Positions 53,624 to 63,469 of a stretch of 64,000 nt of DNA are shown one piece after another (position 1 is the first letter of the stretch; each line of letters opens with the position of its first letter). The translations under genes and the position numbers were made by a program. The notes below the pieces were generated by a model. The model saw only the letters and a program-made list of their open reading frames with translations, was not told where the DNA came from and searched no databases. This DNA is from Mycolicibacterium holsaticum DSM 44478 = JCM 12374 (GTDB lineage: Bacteria; Actinomycetota; Actinomycetes; Mycobacteriales; Mycobacteriaceae): assembly GCF_019645835.1 (NCBI RefSeq), contig NZ_CP080998.1:62001-126000 (forward strand), in the 5' to 3' direction.

Positions 53624-54824
53624 AGGCAGAAGAGCGTTCGTCGCCGGAGTCGGTATGACGAAGTTCGAAAAGCCTGGACACAGAGCTGATGTGGATTACA
53701 CCGATATGGTGTGGGAAGCCGCCACCCACGCCCTCGCTGATGCCGGTGTCGAATACCGCGACGTCGAGCAAGCGTATGTGGGCTACATGTACGGCGATTC
53801 AACGTCTGGTCAACACGCGGTCTATCAGTTGGGGCTGACGGGGATACCCGTCGTGAACGTGAACAACAACTGCGCGACCGGTTCCACCGCGTTGTTTCTG
53901 GCCGCCCAGGCGGTTCGCGGCGGAATCGTGGACTGCGCCATCGCTGTCGGGTTCGAGAAGATGCAACCGGGGTCGCTGTACTCCATCTACTCCGACCGTG
54001 CGGACCCCATGGAAACGCATATGGCGGCGTTCGCACGAATTGCCCCACAAGCCGGACCGCCCGCACCGTATATGTTCGGCCTGGCCGCCCGTGAACACGA
54101 GCGACGCTACGGCACCACCATCGAACAGCTGGCCAAGGTGGCCGAGAAGAACCACCGCCACTCTGCGAACAATCCCTATGCACAGTTTCAGGACATCTAC
54201 ACCCTCGACGAGATACTGGCGTCGCGTGAAGTGTTTGCGCCGCTGACCAAGCTGCAATGCTCACCGACCTCGGACGGCTCGGCGGCTGCTGTCATTGTCA
54301 GCGAAGACTACGCCGAGCGTAACAACTTGGCCGATCGCGCTGTGGAGATCATCGGGCAGGCGATGGTGACCGACTTGGAGTCGACATTTGACGGCTCGGC
54401 GATCTCGCTGGTGGGAAGCGAGATGTCGCGGACCGCAGCAGAAGCGGTGTACAAGCAAAGTGGGCTGGGCCCAGATGATTTCCAAGTGATCGAACTGCAC
54501 GACTGCTTCTCCACCAACGAACTGATCACCTACGAGGCACTCGGCCTGTGCGCCGCGGGCGACTCGGGGCGATTGGTAGACGACGGTGCTACCACCTACG
54601 GTGGCAAGTGGGTCGTCAACCCCTCCGGCGGGCTGATTTCCAAGGGGCATCCACTCGGAGCCACCGGGCTCGCGCAGTGTGCCGAACTGACGTGGCAGAT
54701 CCGTGGTGAGGCCGGTGCTCGACAGGTTTCGAATGTAGGTGCCGGCCTCCAACACAACATCGGACTCGGTGGTGCTGTCGTCGTCACCGCGTACCGCTCG
54801 GCCCGCACCGGGGGTGACAACTGA
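53604..54824 (+). CDS. Thiolase/lipid-transfer-type acyl-CoA acetyltransferase
   Basis: About 406 aa, SCP2-thiolase type. The nucleophile Cys is in [11 protein letters not shown], with [10 protein letters not shown] and [14 protein letters not shown] as the other active-site blocks. It cleaves a 3-ketoacyl-CoA or carries out a retro-aldol type step, as in sterol side-chain loss. GTG 53604 overlaps the upstream gene; TTG 53610 is an alternative. Its stop touches the yrbEA ATG (TGATG), physically joining the catabolic genes to the mce genes. Confidence 0.85.
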   Translation: MSLTSVEGRRAFVAGVGMTKFEKPGHRADVDYTDMVWEAATHALADAGVEYRDVEQAYVGYMYGDSTSGQHAVYQLGLTGIPVVNVNNNCATGSTALFLAAQAVRGGIVDCAIAVGFEKMQPGSLYSIYSDRADPMETHMAAFARIAPQAGPPAPYMFGLAAREHERRYGTTIEQLAKVAEKNHRHSANNPYAQFQDIYTLDEILASREVFAPLTKLQCSPTSDGSAAAVIVSEDYAERNNLADRAVEIIGQAMVTDLESTFDGSAISLVGSEMSRTAAEAVYKQSGLGPDDFQVIELHDCFSTNELITYEALGLCAAGDSGRLVDDGATTYGGKWVVNPSGGLISKGHPLGATGLAQCAELTWQIRGEAGARQVSNVGAGLQHNIGLGGAVVVTAYRSARTGGDN

Positions 54825-55765
54825 TGTCCACCGCGTTACCGGCCGCGCTGGAAGATGCGCCTGCACAAGACCCTCACGCGGACGGGACAGGCCGGCGCGC
54901 AATCGGGCCCGTGCGACCCGGCGACGCCGCGAGAAGGACGGCGATCACCCGGACAGGGCCGGCGAAGGCGCTATCGCGAGCAGTCGCCATACCGCTGCGT
55001 AGCGCAGAGACCACCGGGCGTGGTGTGATCATGGCAGCCACGGTGTTTCGATATGCGGTGACCGACACGCTGACCTTGCGGCTGCCGTTCGGCGAGCTCA
55101 TCACCCAGGCGTGGATCCTGCTGAAGGTGACCGCACTGCCGGCGATCCTGATGGCAATACCGTTCGGCGCGATGGTGGCCGTCCAGATTTCAGGCCTGGT
55201 CAACGAGGTGGGGGCCAACTCACTGGTGGGTTCGGCCACCGGCGTGGCTGTTCTCAGGCAGGGCGCGCCGGTAACAGCCGGTCTGTTGATGGGTGGCGCA
55301 GCGGCCGCGGCCATCGCCTCGGACTTCGGGGCAAGGGCCATCCGCGAGGAACTCGACGCCCTGCGTTCGCTGGGCATCGATCCCGTGCGGCGACTTGTGG
55401 TGCCGCGGTTTCTGGCGTTGATGTTGATCACACCGATTCTGGTCATCGTCGTGCTGGCCATGGGGGTGGGCGCGGCCTTCGTCATTGCGACGGTGGTCAA
55501 TGGGGTGACACCGGGCAGCTTCTGGCTGTCCTTCGGATCGTTCGCCAAGATGGTCGACCTGTGGTTCACCCTGGGTAAGGGCTTCTGTTTCGCCGCGATC
55601 GTCGCGGTCGTCTCCTCGCAGCGAGGCATGGAGGCCAAGGGCGGTCCGCGCGGCGTCGCCGATGCGGTGAACGCGTCGGTGGTGCTCAACGTCCTGCTGA
55701 TCTTGGCGGTCAATCTGGCGATCACGCAATTGCAGTCGATGTTCTTCCCGATGGCGGTGGCGTAG
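54824..55765 (+). CDS. yrbEA: Mce permease subunit YrbEA (MlaE family)
   Basis: A 313-aa membrane permease of an Mce lipid importer. The MlaE-family loop IREELDALRSLGIDPVRRLV is present, with about five or six membrane helices and GGPRGVADAVNASVV near the end. About 48 residues at the N-terminus (basic, Ala/Pro-rich) have no counterpart in M. tuberculosis YrbE4A, so the true start may lie further in or the extension may be real. It begins the transporter part of the operon. Confidence 0.9.
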   Translation: MSTALPAALEDAPAQDPHADGTGRRAIGPVRPGDAARRTAITRTGPAKALSRAVAIPLRSAETTGRGVIMAATVFRYAVTDTLTLRLPFGELITQAWILLKVTALPAILMAIPFGAMVAVQISGLVNEVGANSLVGSATGVAVLRQGAPVTAGLLMGGAAAAAIASDFGARAIREELDALRSLGIDPVRRLVVPRFLALMLITPILVIVVLAMGVGAAFVIATVVNGVTPGSFWLSFGSFAKMVDLWFTLGKGFCFAAIVAVVSSQRGMEAKGGPRGVADAVNASVVLNVLLILAVNLAITQLQSMFFPMAVA

Positions 55766-56613
55766 TGGCCGCCCCGTCGACGCTGTTCGATTCGCGCCTG
55801 ATGCTGGCGGCCCGGCTGAGTGAGCCGGTCCGGTCAGCTGGGCGGTGGGGAACGTTCATTGCGCAGACGGTGTGGCTACTGCCGGTCACCGTGCGTCGAT
55901 ACCGGCGCGAAACGCTTCGGGTGATGAATAACCTGGCATGGGGCCGCGGTTCGATCATCGTCGACGGAGGCGTTATCGCTCTGTTGGCCGCGCTGGGAGT
56001 CATCGTCGGCGGGATCGTCGCCATCGAGTCGTTCGCGACGCTGAACCTGATCGGACTCGGATCGCTGACGGGCATCATCGGCGGCTGGGGCAATGTCCGA
56101 GAAATGGCGCCGTTGGTCGCCGGGGTGGCGTTCGCATCTCAGGCCGGGTGCCGAATGACGGCCGAGATCGGTTCGATGCGCATCGCCGAGGAGATCGACG
56201 CGACCGAGGCGATGGGGCTGCGCGCGATCCCGTTCGTGGTCGGCACCCGCGTGATCGGTGGATTACTTTGTGTAATACCGGGGTTCATGCTGACACTGGC
56301 GGTCAGCTTCGTGACAGCCGATGTAATCGTCCGAGGCTTCTACGAGCAGCCGGGCGGCACATACCAACACTATTTCGTTCAGTTCCTCTCCCTGCAGGAT
56401 ATCGGGTTCTCACTGTTGAAAGCGGTCGTCTACTGCACCGCAGTTACGGTGATCCATTGCTACTATGGCTTTTTCGCGTCCGGGGGGCCGGTCGGCGTCG
56501 GTCAGGCCTCCGGCCGGGCCATCCGAGCCAGCCTGGTGACGATCATGATCTTGGATCTGAGCACCACCATCATGATGTGGGGCCTACGCCCCGAGTTCGT
56601 GTTCAAGGGATAG
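55765..56613 (+). CDS. yrbEB: Mce permease subunit YrbEB (MlaE family)
   Basis: A 282-aa MlaE-family permease. The loop RIAEEIDATEAMGLRAIPFVV is the paired version of the YrbEA motif, and ASQAGCRMTAEIGSMRI precedes it. GTG 55765 overlaps the upstream TAG by 1 nt. It forms the heterodimeric inner-membrane channel with YrbEA; the ATPase (MceG/Mkl type) is usually encoded elsewhere and is not in this window. Confidence 0.92.
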   Translation: MAAPSTLFDSRLMLAARLSEPVRSAGRWGTFIAQTVWLLPVTVRRYRRETLRVMNNLAWGRGSIIVDGGVIALLAALGVIVGGIVAIESFATLNLIGLGSLTGIIGGWGNVREMAPLVAGVAFASQAGCRMTAEIGSMRIAEEIDATEAMGLRAIPFVVGTRVIGGLLCVIPGFMLTLAVSFVTADVIVRGFYEQPGGTYQHYFVQFLSLQDIGFSLLKAVVYCTAVTVIHCYYGFFASGGPVGVGQASGRAIRASLVTIMILDLSTTIMMWGLRPEFVFKG

Positions 56614-56623
56614 GGGCCGACAC

Positions 56624-57709
56624 ATGCTGTTCCGGACGTCGGCAGAAGCCGAGGCACGTCGACTGTTCATCATCGGCGTAGCGGTCATCGCGTGTTTCAC
56701 GGCCGTCTGCGTGATCATCGTCGCAAAGCCCTTCGCACGCGCCGCCGACCGCGTCACCGTGGTGATGGACCTTCCGTATGTCGGACAGGGTGTGGAGCGG
56801 GGCACGCCGTTGACGATGTACGGCGTCGCGGTAGGGGAGGTCACGGAAGTGAAGAGCCTGCCGGGGGGCACGGTCCGACTCAACGCCTTCGTGGAGCCCG
56901 CTCCGGCAGCGGGTTTGACCGACACCTTGGGTGTGGACTTCCGTCCGGCCAACTACTTCGGTGTGACCGGTATCAACCTGGTTCCTGGCAACGGCGGCCG
57001 ACAACTCCGCAATGGAGCCCAGATCACCACCGTGCCGCAAGGTAACTTCACCCTGCAGGCGTTGCTGTACCGGATGGGATCTATCACCGACACCGTGGTG
57101 ACACCGCAACTCGTCGACGTGATCAGAAAGGCGACGCGGTACACCGATGGCCTCAACCCGCTGATCGAATCGATGCTGACCGCGGCGGATTCGATCGCCA
57201 AGGTCCAGACCGTGTCCACCGAACAACTACTCCGAAACGCAGCGGGGATCAGCGCGGCGTTCCCGGGATTCGTCGACGCCGCGACCAATGCCGGCTACGG
57301 CTTCAACCAGGGTTCGAGCGCGGTGAAGTTCAGGGTGTCGGGCCGCGAAGCCCTTCCAGGACAAGGAATAGTGGCGGTCCCCGGCGAGCGGGTCAGTGAA
57401 AAGTACTGGAAAGACCAGGCCATCCCCACCCTTGACGTGGTGGCCAACTCCCTGTTCGGTGCGATCGGAAAGCTGATGTCCTCGCACGCCAACGAACTGC
57501 TTCCGGCGGTGGACCTGGTCCAAACGCTCACCGATCCGGTACCCGGGTTGGTGACCCCGGCCGGTCTGGGCGACACGTTGGTGGAGCTACGCACCCGGTT
57601 CGAGAAGCTTTACGCCGGATCGGCCGAACAACGGGCACTTCAGGTACACATCGTGCTCGACCGGATTCCCGGCATCCAGGCGCCGGTCCATGCGATGGGA
57701 GGACCATGA
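56624..57709 (+). CDS. mceA: MceA subunit
   Basis: A 361-aa Mce protein. The N-terminal membrane anchor (about residues 14-34) precedes the MCE domain (about 40-120; YGVAVGEVTEVKSLPGG and FRPANYFGVTGINLVPG), and a long helical region follows. Mce subunits form a hexameric tube that moves lipids across the cell envelope. A 10-nt gap separates it from yrbEB, and its end overlaps mceB by 4 nt. Confidence 0.93.
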   Translation: MLFRTSAEAEARRLFIIGVAVIACFTAVCVIIVAKPFARAADRVTVVMDLPYVGQGVERGTPLTMYGVAVGEVTEVKSLPGGTVRLNAFVEPAPAAGLTDTLGVDFRPANYFGVTGINLVPGNGGRQLRNGAQITTVPQGNFTLQALLYRMGSITDTVVTPQLVDVIRKATRYTDGLNPLIESMLTAADSIAKVQTVSTEQLLRNAAGISAAFPGFVDAATNAGYGFNQGSSAVKFRVSGREALPGQGIVAVPGERVSEKYWKDQAIPTLDVVANSLFGAIGKLMSSHANELLPAVDLVQTLTDPVPGLVTPAGLGDTLVELRTRFEKLYAGSAEQRALQVHIVLDRIPGIQAPVHAMGGP

Positions 57710-58725
57710 TCAAACCTCGTGCCGCCTTATGGCGATTCGTGTTGGCCAGCATCGTCGCCGCGCTGGTGTTCATCTTGACCGTGAACGTGCTTCGACAGCC
57801 CGTCGCCGCCGAAACGCGGTCGTATACCGCGGAGTTCACCGACGTATCCGGTCTGCACATCGACGCCGACGTACGCATCCGCGGGGTGCGAGTCGGAAAG
57901 GTCAAGCAAGTCAGGCTGGAGCACAAGGCAGGTCAGAACATCGCCTCAGTCGACTTCAGCCTCGACAGCCGCTACACCGTCGTCCCGCAGACCCGACTGG
58001 CGATCAAATACCAGGCGCTGACCGGGTTGAGGTACGTCGATGTGACCGATGCTTCCGAGTCCGATGACGGCCACGCGTCAAGCCAGCGGCCAATCACGTA
58101 CCTCCCGTTGGCGATGACACAACCGTCGTTCGACATCACGTCGTTGTTCAACGGATTACAACCGGTCCTGGCCACGCTGAGCTCCGAAGACATCGACAGG
58201 TTCACCGAGAACGCCGCCACCTATCTGCAGGGCGACGGCGGTGGCCTCGGGCCGATGCTGGAAAGCATCCGGAAGTTGACCGAATTCACGTCCAACCGCC
58301 AGGAGGTGATCGCGACCCTGATGCAAAATCTCAACGCAATCGCAGGCACATTCGGCGGCCACGCCAAGGATTTCGTCCAGATACTCGAATGGATGAACCG
58401 GCCCATCGACGCAACCCTCACCGTGCTCGATGAGTTCCGAAAGTCCGAACTGTACGGTCCCGGGTTCACTTCCGCGGCCATGCGCCTGCTCGAAAATGCC
58501 GGCTTCACCCCGGGTGCAGCGGACATGGATGAAGGAATCGACCGGGCCATCAGCGCGCTCTACGAATACAGCGATGCGATCAAGCGTGTACCGGTCATCT
58601 GGGACAGCATTGATCCACCCGCCGAAGCCGGGGCCCCGGAACGGTGTTCGCGCGGTCCAGCCCAACTGCCCGCGTCGATGGATGTGCTACTGAACGGGCA
58701 GCGGGTGATCTTGTGCAATCGATGA
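57706..58725 (+). CDS. mceB: MceB subunit
   Basis: A 339-aa Mce protein: membrane anchor (about residues 10-30), MCE domain (VSGLHIDADVRIRGVRVGKV, YQALTGLRYVDVT), then the helical region. A C-terminal Cys pair (PERCSRGP, VILCNR) could form a disulfide. Overlaps both neighbours by 4 nt. Confidence 0.93.
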   Translation: MIKPRAALWRFVLASIVAALVFILTVNVLRQPVAAETRSYTAEFTDVSGLHIDADVRIRGVRVGKVKQVRLEHKAGQNIASVDFSLDSRYTVVPQTRLAIKYQALTGLRYVDVTDASESDDGHASSQRPITYLPLAMTQPSFDITSLFNGLQPVLATLSSEDIDRFTENAATYLQGDGGGLGPMLESIRKLTEFTSNRQEVIATLMQNLNAIAGTFGGHAKDFVQILEWMNRPIDATLTVLDEFRKSELYGPGFTSAAMRLLENAGFTPGAADMDEGIDRAISALYEYSDAIKRVPVIWDSIDPPAEAGAPERCSRGPAQLPASMDVLLNGQRVILCNR

Positions 58726-59684
58726 AACCGTTGAGGCAGCCGATGTTCTGGGGTGTCACCGCGCTGATCATGGTGGCGGTGCTGGCGGTGACGGCCGCGG
58801 CCGTCTACGTTCGACCACCTGGGCATACCACGGTGGTGTTCTACACCGATGACGCCGCTTCGGTCCGCCAGGGCGACGACGTGCGGATGGCCGGGATCAC
58901 CGTCGGCAAGGTCGACGGTATGTCGATCGAACCGGACAGGGTCAGGGTCAGCGCGAGCGTGAAAAGCGGCGCATTCGTCGGTGATCAGTCCCAGGTCGAG
59001 GTACGCATGCTCACGGTGGTCGGGGGATACTACGTCAACCTGATCTCCCTCGGTGATAAACCGCTGGGACAAGCCACTATTCCAATGGGTCGCGTGACGA
59101 TGCCGTACAACTTGATGCGCACGCTGGCCGATACACCAAAGGTCACGGAGCGGGTCGACCCCAAGCCGATTCGCGAATCGCTGGACCAGATACAAGCCGG
59201 GCTGGTGGGCACCAACACCGACACCCTCAGCGCGGTTATCAATGCCGGCAATGCGCTGACCGAAACGATCGATCGCCAACGCGGGCAGATCTCCGAAATC
59301 CTCAACCTCTCCGACGAATACATCGAGGAACTGAGTAATTTCCGAGGAAAGCTCAAGGAGCTTGTCTCGAAGGTCTCGATCCTCGAACAGACACTCGTCA
59401 TGTACGGCAAGGGATTCGCGGGCGCACTCAAGGGAATGGGTGATATCTCCGATGCGTTCCTGGTGCCCTACGGCAAGTTCTGGGTCAACCATCGTGAGGA
59501 CTTCATCCAGAAAGTCCGCGAGTGGCAGGACCGTATCCGCAGATGGGTGGACAACAACAGCCGGATCGTGCCGCGATTGCGACGGATACGCGACAAGCTC
59601 GAACGTGTCCTTGACGCCCAGAATGCGCGTCCGGAGTTGCTCGCCACCGACTTGTGTATCCCGATTCCAGGAAGTCCGTGCTGA
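58722..59684 (+). CDS. mceC: MceC subunit
   Basis: A 320-aa Mce protein: membrane anchor (ALIMVAVLAVTAAAVYV), MCE domain (VRQGDDVRMAGITVGKVDGM, VVGGYYVNLISLG) and a long amphipathic helix (about residues 190-240; RGQISEILNLSDEYIEELSN) as in the tube-forming part. ATG 58722 is coupled to the mceB stop (ATGA). The C-terminus is basic, without the Pro-rich tail seen in some MceC proteins. Confidence 0.92.
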   Translation: MKPLRQPMFWGVTALIMVAVLAVTAAAVYVRPPGHTTVVFYTDDAASVRQGDDVRMAGITVGKVDGMSIEPDRVRVSASVKSGAFVGDQSQVEVRMLTVVGGYYVNLISLGDKPLGQATIPMGRVTMPYNLMRTLADTPKVTERVDPKPIRESLDQIQAGLVGTNTDTLSAVINAGNALTETIDRQRGQISEILNLSDEYIEELSNFRGKLKELVSKVSILEQTLVMYGKGFAGALKGMGDISDAFLVPYGKFWVNHREDFIQKVREWQDRIRRWVDNNSRIVPRLRRIRDKLERVLDAQNARPELLATDLCIPIPGSPC

Positions 59685-60799
59685 TGACGAAAATGATCAC
59701 CAGCCCCCGAGTGCGGCGCGCCAGTACTGCCGCACTGCTAGCTGTCACCCTCGCGGCGGGTGGTACCGGATGTGCACCCGAAGGCCGGCACGCCGCTTAT
59801 TGCGCGTACCTCCCGGACACGGTGGGACTCTACGTTGGCAATCCGGTCACGCAGATGGGTTATCCCGTCGGGACAATCACGTCGATCCAGACGGGGCCTG
59901 CGCGCGTCCGTGTTGATTTCACGATGACCGAACAGCGGGAACTACCCGGTGACGTCAAGGCGATCATCCGATCGCCATCGATTCTGGCGGACCGTTCGAT
60001 GGAATTGGTGGGCAATTACGCCGACGGGCCCAAGTTGGAACCGACGGGTTGTATCCCGTTGGAGCGGTCCATTTCGCCCAAGACACTGTCTGAAGTCATC
60101 GGATCAGCCGACACCTTTCTGAACGCGATCAATTCCGCAGGCTCGGACAACATCGCCGACAGCATCGGGGGACTGGATCGGTTGGTACACAACAACGGTG
60201 CCGCGGCCGGACAGCTGCTGACGTTGTCATCGACCCTGCTCGACAGCCCTGATCAAGCGGTCAGCGACCTCGGTTCGATCATCGAGAATACGGCCGAGCT
60301 GACCGACATGTTGACGGAAATGCGCGGGCCGTTAAAGGGGATCCTTCAGGACGCCGCGATCACCACCGGTGACGTGGTCACGGTGCTCGACGGCGGCGGA
60401 CGGCTCAACGGCGCGGACGGGTACGGAACGCTCGGTCCCCTCATCGAATCGGTCGCAGTACTGGAAACCAGGCTGGGCGATGAAACACAGATCACATTGG
60501 ATGCGGTCAGCACTGCGGTGCGCAAAGTCACCCCACACTCGAATGCGCTCGCCGCATTGTTCAACCCCGTGCCCTGGTGGATCAACTCGCTGGCGAACCA
60601 CGTAAACACCAGGGAATTCGGCACGTTCAACATCGCCTACCGGCCGCCGCTTTACCGGGTACCGACCCACGACGGGCTACTGATGTGCGGTGTGATGAAC
60701 GCCGCGACACCCGGTAGCTGCGCTGATGTCAACGGCCAGCCGTATGCCGTCGATGTCGCGCTTTTGCAGTACGTTCTGCAGGAAGCGAGCCGTCGATGA
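59684..60799 (+). CDS. mceD: MceD subunit
   Basis: A 371-aa Mce protein. Its N-terminal signal/anchor has a Cys (TGCAPEG) that only loosely fits a lipobox. The MCE domain is LYVGNPVTQMGYPVGTITSI and ILADRSMELVGNYADGP; a Gly-rich helical region and a C-terminal Cys pair (LMCGVMN, GSCADVNG) follow. It starts 1 nt inside the mceC stop. Confidence 0.9.
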   Translation: MTKMITSPRVRRASTAALLAVTLAAGGTGCAPEGRHAAYCAYLPDTVGLYVGNPVTQMGYPVGTITSIQTGPARVRVDFTMTEQRELPGDVKAIIRSPSILADRSMELVGNYADGPKLEPTGCIPLERSISPKTLSEVIGSADTFLNAINSAGSDNIADSIGGLDRLVHNNGAAAGQLLTLSSTLLDSPDQAVSDLGSIIENTAELTDMLTEMRGPLKGILQDAAITTGDVVTVLDGGGRLNGADGYGTLGPLIESVAVLETRLGDETQITLDAVSTAVRKVTPHSNALAALFNPVPWWINSLANHVNTREFGTFNIAYRPPLYRVPTHDGLLMCGVMNAATPGSCADVNGQPYAVDVALLQYVLQEASRR

Positions 60800-61791
60800 G
60801 CAAGCGGATGAGGTCGGTAGCCGGTGCGGCAGCGGTGGCCGCGCTGGTGTCGTCGTGTGCATCGATCACGGTGAATTCGCTACCGCAGCCGGGCGGCAAC
60901 AACCGCGCCGGCTACGACGTCGTCATCGAATTCGCCAACGTGCTCACGTTGCCCGACAGGGCCAAAGTCGTCCAGGGCGGCACCACCGTCGGGGTCGTGA
61001 CTCGAATCGATCTCAAGCGTGAACATGTCGATCTCACCGCACAGATCGACTCGGGGGTCGCCGTTCCGGCCAACGCCAGTGCCACCCTGCAGCAGTCCAC
61101 CGTCCTCGGCGATACCTACGTCGCGATCGAGCGGCCCACGGCCGGTGACACCGCGCCGGCGCTGGCGGTCGGCGAACGAATTCCGTTGGCGCAGACAACG
61201 TCACCGCCTCAGCTTGAGGATACGTTGGCCAACCTCGCCAATTTTGTCGGCAGCGGCGCGATCCAGCGCGCCCAGGACGCGATCATCGGTATCAACAACG
61301 TGACGCCGTCAGCGCAGGGACAGCTGCGTGAACTGGTAAGCCGGGTCGCGGTCGATCTCGCCGATCTGTCGAACAACATCGACACAGTCGACACCTGGCT
61401 TCACGGGGTATCAGGGACGGCCGATGTGATGGTTCGCGACGGTTCGGTGTATGACTACTGGTTCTCCCCAGACGGCATGTTGGGCTGGGACCGGAATATG
61501 GAAACCGCGGCTTACGTCGGGACCGTGGTGCCGTCGGTCGGCAGCATCTACAGCGGTGGGTTCTGGCTTGTGCCGCTGCTCGAATCGCTCGGCGATGCCG
61601 TCGGAGCTGTGCAGCAAAGCAAATGGGATTACGAGGGCGAAGCACCCCACTGGCGCAAACTCTTCACCGAGTACTTCTTCCCGGTCGACAAGTACCCGGC
61701 GATAAACATCACCTCGATCGTCGGACCTGACGGCCGCGAAATGATCGACAATGTCGAAGACGTGCTTCGCATCCTGGGAGCAACGCCATGA
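60796..61791 (+). CDS. mceE: MceE subunit, lipoprotein (LprK-like)
   Basis: A 331-aa Mce protein with a lipoprotein signal: lipobox LVSSC (Cys21), as in LprK-type MceE proteins. The MCE domain is AKVVQGGTTVGVVTRIDLKR and STVLGDTYVAIERP. The lipid anchor would hold it in the membrane. It overlaps mceD and mceF by 4 nt. Confidence 0.93.
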   Translation: MSKRMRSVAGAAAVAALVSSCASITVNSLPQPGGNNRAGYDVVIEFANVLTLPDRAKVVQGGTTVGVVTRIDLKREHVDLTAQIDSGVAVPANASATLQQSTVLGDTYVAIERPTAGDTAPALAVGERIPLAQTTSPPQLEDTLANLANFVGSGAIQRAQDAIIGINNVTPSAQGQLRELVSRVAVDLADLSNNIDTVDTWLHGVSGTADVMVRDGSVYDYWFSPDGMLGWDRNMETAAYVGTVVPSVGSIYSGGFWLVPLLESLGDAVGAVQQSKWDYEGEAPHWRKLFTEYFFPVDKYPAINITSIVGPDGREMIDNVEDVLRILGATP

Positions 61792-62744
61792 GGACAGTCA
61801 AGAACATCGCATCGTTCGTCGCGTTCGCATTGCTCATCGCGGGCACTGGCACCTACATCGGGTCGTTCGGCCTTCACTCGTGGTCGTCCACCGATCGCAT
61901 CAACCTGTCGATGGACGTCCCCGATGTCAAAGGCCTCGTCGTGGGATCGAGCGTGCTGTTGCGCGGTGCGGCCGTCGGCAAGGTGACAGATGTCTCGTCG
62001 TCGGCCAACCACGCCACCATCGACTTCTACGTCAATGCCGAACATCAGATCCCCGTTGACAGCGATGTGCGGCTGGACAACCTCTCCGCGCTCGGCGAGG
62101 CCTACATCGGCTTCATCCCGCGCACCGACGGGGCGCCGATGTTGAGGGACGGCCAGCGCATCGCAGCCGAATCGATCTCCGTACCGCCTTCGATATCGCA
62201 ACTCGCCACCACCGTCGTCCGGATACTCAACCAAAGCGATCCCGACCAGCTCAAGCGGATCCTCGACGAAACCGACGCCGCACTACCCGACCCCGGACAC
62301 GTGCTACCGAACCTGTCGCGAGCCAGCTCGCTCTTCCGAAACATGGTGTCGGGTATGGACGGAAAGGGCCAACAGGTTCTGGACAACTTCCAGACACTGC
62401 TGCGCAACGCGGACTGGGTCGGCCCCACCCTCGCCGAGACCACCCCGTCGCTACACGCCACGGGACCCGCCGCCTCCAAGCTGTGGATCGGCACGATGAA
62501 TGTCATTGCCTGGAACAACCCCGAAAACATGAAGTTGTTCCAGAAGTTCCTGGACCGAATACAGGGCTTCCTCGACACCAGAGCACCGGATCTCAAGGTG
62601 CTCACACAGTCGCTGCTCCCGCAGTTCCAGGGAATCAGCGGTGCGCTGATGAATTTCGACAGCGCGCAGATCCTGTCCAACACATTGGCAGGAATACCCG
62701 AAGACGGCGCGATCACACTGCGCGTCACCGTCCCCGATCCCTAA
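61788..62744 (+). CDS. mceF: MceF subunit
   Basis: A 318-aa Mce protein: membrane anchor (SFVAFALLIAGTGTYIGSF), MCE domain (VKGLVVGSSVLLRGAAVGKV, SALGEAYIGFIPR) and a helical region. It completes the yrbEA-yrbEB-mceABCDEF set of eight genes. Confidence 0.93.
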   Translation: MRTVKNIASFVAFALLIAGTGTYIGSFGLHSWSSTDRINLSMDVPDVKGLVVGSSVLLRGAAVGKVTDVSSSANHATIDFYVNAEHQIPVDSDVRLDNLSALGEAYIGFIPRTDGAPMLRDGQRIAAESISVPPSISQLATTVVRILNQSDPDQLKRILDETDAALPDPGHVLPNLSRASSLFRNMVSGMDGKGQQVLDNFQTLLRNADWVGPTLAETTPSLHATGPAASKLWIGTMNVIAWNNPENMKLFQKFLDRIQGFLDTRAPDLKVLTQSLLPQFQGISGALMNFDSAQILSNTLAGIPEDGAITLRVTVPDP

Positions 62745-62768
62745 ATTACTGTGCCCGAGGAGGATTCG

Positions 62769-63458
62769 ATGTCGCTAACCGACGCCACCAGCCAGATCGA
62801 CGATCCGATTACCAGTGACGACATCTCGCCGGATGACCCATGCGCTGAACGATCGACCGACGAAACAGGTTTCGGTACCACCGAAGTAGCGCCAATGCCC
62901 GAGGACACCCAACATGATCGCCCGCCGAACGCCGCTCGTCGGGTGTCTTTGTCGGTGCGTACCTTGATCACCACCGCGGTGATTGTCGGGTTGGCGGCGA
63001 CGGCAGGCATGATGGCCTGGCTCTACTTCGGCGCGCGAGCCCAACTGGATGCACAAGCGGCCCAGGCCGCTGCCACACAGCGGGCCGAGGAGGTCGCGAT
63101 CGATTACGCGGTGAACGCCGCGGAGATGGATTACCAGGATTTCGCCGCGTGGAAAGTCAAACTGGTCGAAGGCACCTCCCCGGAATTGAAGGACAAGCTG
63201 AGCAAGGCAGCCGACTCCATGGAGCAGGTGCTGGCTCCGCTGCAATGGAAGTCGGAAGCGCGACCGTTGACCGCCGCGGTCCGGACGAACACCGGCGGCA
63301 TCTATACCGTCGACGCGTTCGTCAGCGTACTGACCAAGACGATGCAGGCACCCGACGGTCTGCAGTCCACCGCGACCTACAGCATCACCATTGACAGCCG
63401 GAACAACTGGCGGATCACCGACGTCGGCGGAATCGACGCGGCACTCGGACGAAAATAG
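62769..63458 (+). CDS. Mce-associated membrane protein (Mam-like)
   Basis: A 229-aa protein: a cytosolic acidic N-terminus, one transmembrane helix (about residues 65-87, LITTAVIVGLAATAGMMAWLYFG) and an exported NTF2-like domain ending AALGRK. This is the layout of mycobacterial Mce-associated (Mas/Mam) proteins, which stabilise Mce complexes. ATG 62769 is chosen because GAGGAGG precedes it by 5 nt; GTG 62751 is an alternative. The gap after mceF is 24 bp. Confidence 0.85.
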   Translation: MSLTDATSQIDDPITSDDISPDDPCAERSTDETGFGTTEVAPMPEDTQHDRPPNAARRVSLSVRTLITTAVIVGLAATAGMMAWLYFGARAQLDAQAAQAAATQRAEEVAIDYAVNAAEMDYQDFAAWKVKLVEGTSPELKDKLSKAADSMEQVLAPLQWKSEARPLTAAVRTNTGGIYTVDAFVSVLTKTMQAPDGLQSTATYSITIDSRNNWRITDVGGIDAALGRK

Positions 63459-63469
63459 CGGTCGGTGCC

